From Actinomycetota bacterium (GTDB lineage: Bacteria > Actinomycetota > Actinomycetes > Nanopelagicales > Nanopelagicaceae): a DNA stretch of 7,985 nucleotides. Position 1 is the stretch's first letter; each line of letters opens with the position of its first letter. The stretch spans positions 1 through 7,985 of the forward strand of contig WLMD01000073.1 of NCBI GenBank assembly GCA_009700405.1. Reading direction: 5' to 3'. Below the pieces are notes generated by a model. It worked only from the letters and a program-made list of their open reading frames with translations. It was not told the DNA's origin and did not search any database. Positions 6,041-7,985 of the stretch are shown piece by piece. Position numbers and translations under genes: made by a program.

Positions 6041-7038
6041 GATTGTGAGGCCTTCGTTGGAGTCCAGATGTTCTCAAACATAGAGGCCAAGAGAGGTTCT
6101 GGCGCTGCTACACAGGTAGCTATCACCTTTTCTATCGTTACTTTCATAGAGGCTTTCATCTCTTCAATACTTTCAAGAGTCAAGAGTCCCTCTGCGATGA
6201 GTGCGTTCTCAGTTACTTTGATTGGGTCGCGCTCGAGCCATTTTTCGAGTTCACCAGCAGGGCGATATAGGGCTTGATCTGCTCGTGAATGACCGGCGAA
6301 ACGGTAGGTCTTGGCTTCAATCAAGGTAGGACCGCCACCTTTTCGGGCACGTTCAACTGCCTCAGCAACTCCAGTTTGAACGGCAGAAATATCCATGCCA
6401 TCAAGTGAGAAGTGAGGCATGTTGTAACTTTCAGCGCGCATGTGCAAATCTTCGATGGGGGTTGTTGTCTGAATTCGGCTGTATTCTCCATAAACATTGT
6501 TGTCGCAAATAAATATAACGGGCAGTTTCCAGATAGCGGCAAGATTGAGACCTTCATGGAACGCGCCGATATTGCTTGCTCCATCGCCGAAGACTGCGAC
6601 TCCAACGCTATCAATTCCTTGTGTTTGAAAAGCAAGAGCTGCGCCTGCAGCGATAGGAATGCCTGCTCCAACTATTGCCGATGTTGGAAGTAACCCCACG
6701 CTCATATCGCACATATGCATAGATCCGCCGACACCACCGCAGCAACCGTTTGTCTTTCCCATAATTTCGCCAAGTACAGATTCTGGAGTGAGACCCAGCG
6801 CCAATGCGACTCCATGTCCGCGATAGGTAGCTAAGACAACATCAGTATGACGAAGCACTGAAGCCAGACCAACGGCGAGAGCCTCTTGGCCCTGACACAA
6901 GTGAGTGCTTCCGCGTACTAAACCAGCAGCGAAGAGGGCGTTAATTTGCTCTTCAAATTCACGAATTTCTAGCATGCGCTCATACTGTGCACGTTGATTT
7001 TTTTGAACGTCCTGCCTGCGCTTCATAGGGGTGCTCAT
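6037..7038 (-). CDS. TPP-dependent 2-oxoacid/acetoin dehydrogenase E1 component, alpha subunit
   Basis: A 333-residue E1-alpha of the pyruvate / branched-chain 2-oxoacid / acetoin dehydrogenase family. Positions are from the ATG at 7038. The TPP-binding motif runs from GDGASN (151-156) to DNN (179-181). YRGHG (72-76) and GGVGGSMHM (101-109) are conserved active-site segments. RFAGHSRADQALYRP (246-260) is the mobile loop, with a GHSRAD core close to AcoA-like acetoin dehydrogenases. It pairs with the E1-beta encoded just before it, to decarboxylate a 2-oxo acid or cleave a 2-hydroxyketone onto a lipoyl arm. I chose ATG 7038 because it forms an ATGA overlap with the E1-beta stop and has GAGGGG 8 nt upstream. 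A TTG at 7065 would add 9 residues inside E1-beta. Whether the substrate is acetoin, pyruvate or a pathway-specific oxo acid cannot be told. Confidence 0.9.
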   Translation of the reverse strand: MSTPMKRRQDVQKNQRAQYERMLEIREFEEQINALFAAGLVRGSTHLCQGQEALAVGLASVLRHTDVVLATYRGHGVALALGLTPESVLGEIMGKTNGCCGGVGGSMHMCDMSVGLLPTSAIVGAGIPIAAGAALAFQTQGIDSVGVAVFGDGASNIGAFHEGLNLAAIWKLPVIFICDNNVYGEYSRIQTTTPIEDLHMRAESYNMPHFSLDGMDISAVQTGVAEAVERARKGGGPTLIEAKTYRFAGHSRADQALYRPAGELEKWLERDPIKVTENALIAEGLLTLESIEEMKASMKVTIEKVIATCVAAPEPLLASMFENIWTPTKASQS

Positions 7039-7985
7039 TGCGAAATCCCCTCTAATTGCCACCAAGTTTTTGGCTTTTCTCCAGTTGCTAGAGCGTGCAT
7101 AAGTTGGCGAATAATATCGTCTTGAGTTGGAACGAATCGAGTTTCGAGAATTCCACTATAAGGAACAGGCACATCTGGTGTAGTTATACGAAATGGTGCA
7201 CCTTTGAGTGAGTTGAATAGTTCTGCTGAAACGGCTGCAACAATTTCTGATCCCCATCCGCCACTTTCGGGCGCTTCTTCAACCACAACGAGCCTGCCAG
7301 TTTTCTTTACTGATTCAAGAACTGCTTGTCGATCCCAAGGTACGACCGTCGCTAAATCTATTAGTTCTGCGTCAATACCCGATGACTCGATTGCACCTTT
7401 ACACACGTTAACCATTTGCCCGAGCGAGACGATAGTGATCGCGTTGCCTGAACGAATAGTTCTGGCCTTGCCAATTTTCATTTCTATTGAGGTGTCAACA
7501 TCTCCACGCTCGCCGTACAAGATACGAGGTTCCAGAACCATAACTGGGTCAGGATCTTGAATCGCAGCTCGCATCAAGCTATACGCAGACTGTGCGTCAC
7601 TGAGATGGATAACTTTCAAGCCTGGTGTTGCAGCAACCCAATTTTCAAGAGTTTGAGAATGTTGACTGCCGAATCCAAGTCCGGAGCCGCACGATGCACG
7701 CACAACCATAGGAACGGAAAGCGTTCCATTACTTAAGTAACGCAATTTGGCTGCTTCGGTAACAAGTTGATCAAGGGCCACTCCAAGAAACTCCATAAAC
7801 ATTATTTCGACAACTGGTTTCATTCCCATAATTGCCGCGCCAACTGCAGCTCCTGTAAAGGCCATTTCCGAAATTGGGGTATCGCGAACACGTAGGGGCC
7901 CAAACTCTGCAAGTAATCCTTCGGATGTTTTAAAAGGTCCTTCAGCATGAGCGACGTCTTCGCCAAAAACCATAACAGTTGGATC
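7035..7985 (-). CDS. TPP-dependent 2-oxoacid/acetoin dehydrogenase E1 component, beta subunit, 5'-truncated by window edge
   Basis: The C-terminal 316 residues of an E1-beta; full family members are about 325-330, so only the first dozen or so residues are missing off the right edge. The frame stays open to base 7985 and reads DPTVMVFGEDV, the usual family lead-in, so the ATG at 7973 is an internal Met. Landmarks are GEDV, RVRDTPISEMAFTGAAVG (its Glu, residue 40 of the visible part, is the one that activates the TPP ring), QHSQ near residue 110, PGLKVIHLSDAQSAYSL, and the C-terminal transketolase domain with VPWDRQAVLESVKKTGRLVVVEE. Its TGA overlaps the E1-alpha ATG. The operon promoter and any further upstream genes are outside the window. 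Confidence 0.93.
   Translation of the reverse strand, partial: DPTVMVFGEDVAHAEGPFKTSEGLLAEFGPLRVRDTPISEMAFTGAAVGAAIMGMKPVVEIMFMEFLGVALDQLVTEAAKLRYLSNGTLSVPMVVRASCGSGLGFGSQHSQTLENWVAATPGLKVIHLSDAQSAYSLMRAAIQDPDPVMVLEPRILYGERGDVDTSIEMKIGKARTIRSGNAITIVSLGQMVNVCKGAIESSGIDAELIDLATVVPWDRQAVLESVKKTGRLVVVEEAPESGGWGSEIVAAVSAELFNSLKGAPFRITTPDVPVPYSGILETRFVPTQDDIIRQLMHALATGEKPKTWWQLEGISQ
7047..7052 (-). promoter_or_regulatory. Shine-Dalgarno that sets the E1-alpha start
   Basis: Read on the minus strand this is GAGGGG, 8 nt before the ATG at 7038. It lies in the end of the E1-beta gene and supports 7038 over the TTG at 7065. Confidence 0.65.

Noticed and set aside
6321..6693. ORFs of 116 codons (minus, other frame) and 93 codons (plus) inside E1-alpha
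   Set aside because: Both overlap the TPP-motif region of E1-alpha completely and show no protein-like features.
7039..7065. TTG start at 7065 for E1-alpha
   Set aside because: The ATG at 7038 has a Shine-Dalgarno and makes the same ATGA overlap seen at other junctions of the operon.

Overview
The window looks like chromosomal DNA of a low-to-mid GC actinobacterium. The RlmN fragment at the left end has the actinobacterial form of that protein throughout, for example the stretches LAVSLHTPDDELRDSLVP and NPTPGSKWTASR. The base composition looks like the mid-to-upper forties in %GC, low for the phylum. Together these recall the streamlined freshwater lineages (Nanopelagicales / acI type), but that placement is inferred from memory of sequence style and not from a search. 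Almost every base is coding. The longest gap between genes is 42 bp, and I see no tRNA, rRNA, CRISPR array, insertion sequence or phage gene.

Left part, plus strand (1-978): the 3' part of rlmN (23S rRNA/tRNA adenine-C2 methyltransferase, a housekeeping gene) is followed 34 bp later by a small antibiotic-biosynthesis-monooxygenase (ABM) fold protein with a strong ribosome binding site. This pair converges on the next unit, with 7 bp between the stop codons and a 12-bp perfect palindrome across the junction.

Right part, minus strand (7985 down to 986): nine tightly packed genes that read as one operon. In transcription order they are: E1-beta of a 2-oxoacid/acetoin-type dehydrogenase (its start is off the right edge), E1-alpha, a free-standing 79-residue lipoyl-domain protein, a Rid-family (YjgF/UK114) protein, an NAD-type short-chain dehydrogenase (SDR), an SMP-30/gluconolactonase-family protein, an AstE/AspA-type zinc deacylase, a threonine-synthase/dehydratase-like PLP enzyme, and a second SDR. 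Four of the eight junctions are 4-nt or 1-nt start/stop overlaps of the ATGA or TAATG type or close to it, a fifth is another ATGA, and the others are gaps of 22-42 bp, so co-transcription and translational coupling are likely.

The operon looks catabolic. A working hypothesis (inference) is that an N-acylated or lactone-forming substrate is oxidised by an SDR, a lactone ring is opened by the SMP-30 protein, an amide is hydrolysed by the AstE/AspA enzyme, and the released amino acid is deaminated by the PLP enzyme. The resulting 2-oxo acid or diketone would then be cleaved by the TPP-dependent E1 onto the small lipoyl protein. The substrate cannot be read from the sequence. The most unusual points are the lipoyl carrier without an E2 catalytic domain, a Rid protein that lacks the catalytic arginine of RidA, an SMP-30 protein lacking the usual substrate arginine, and an SDR with His in place of the conserved Asn.
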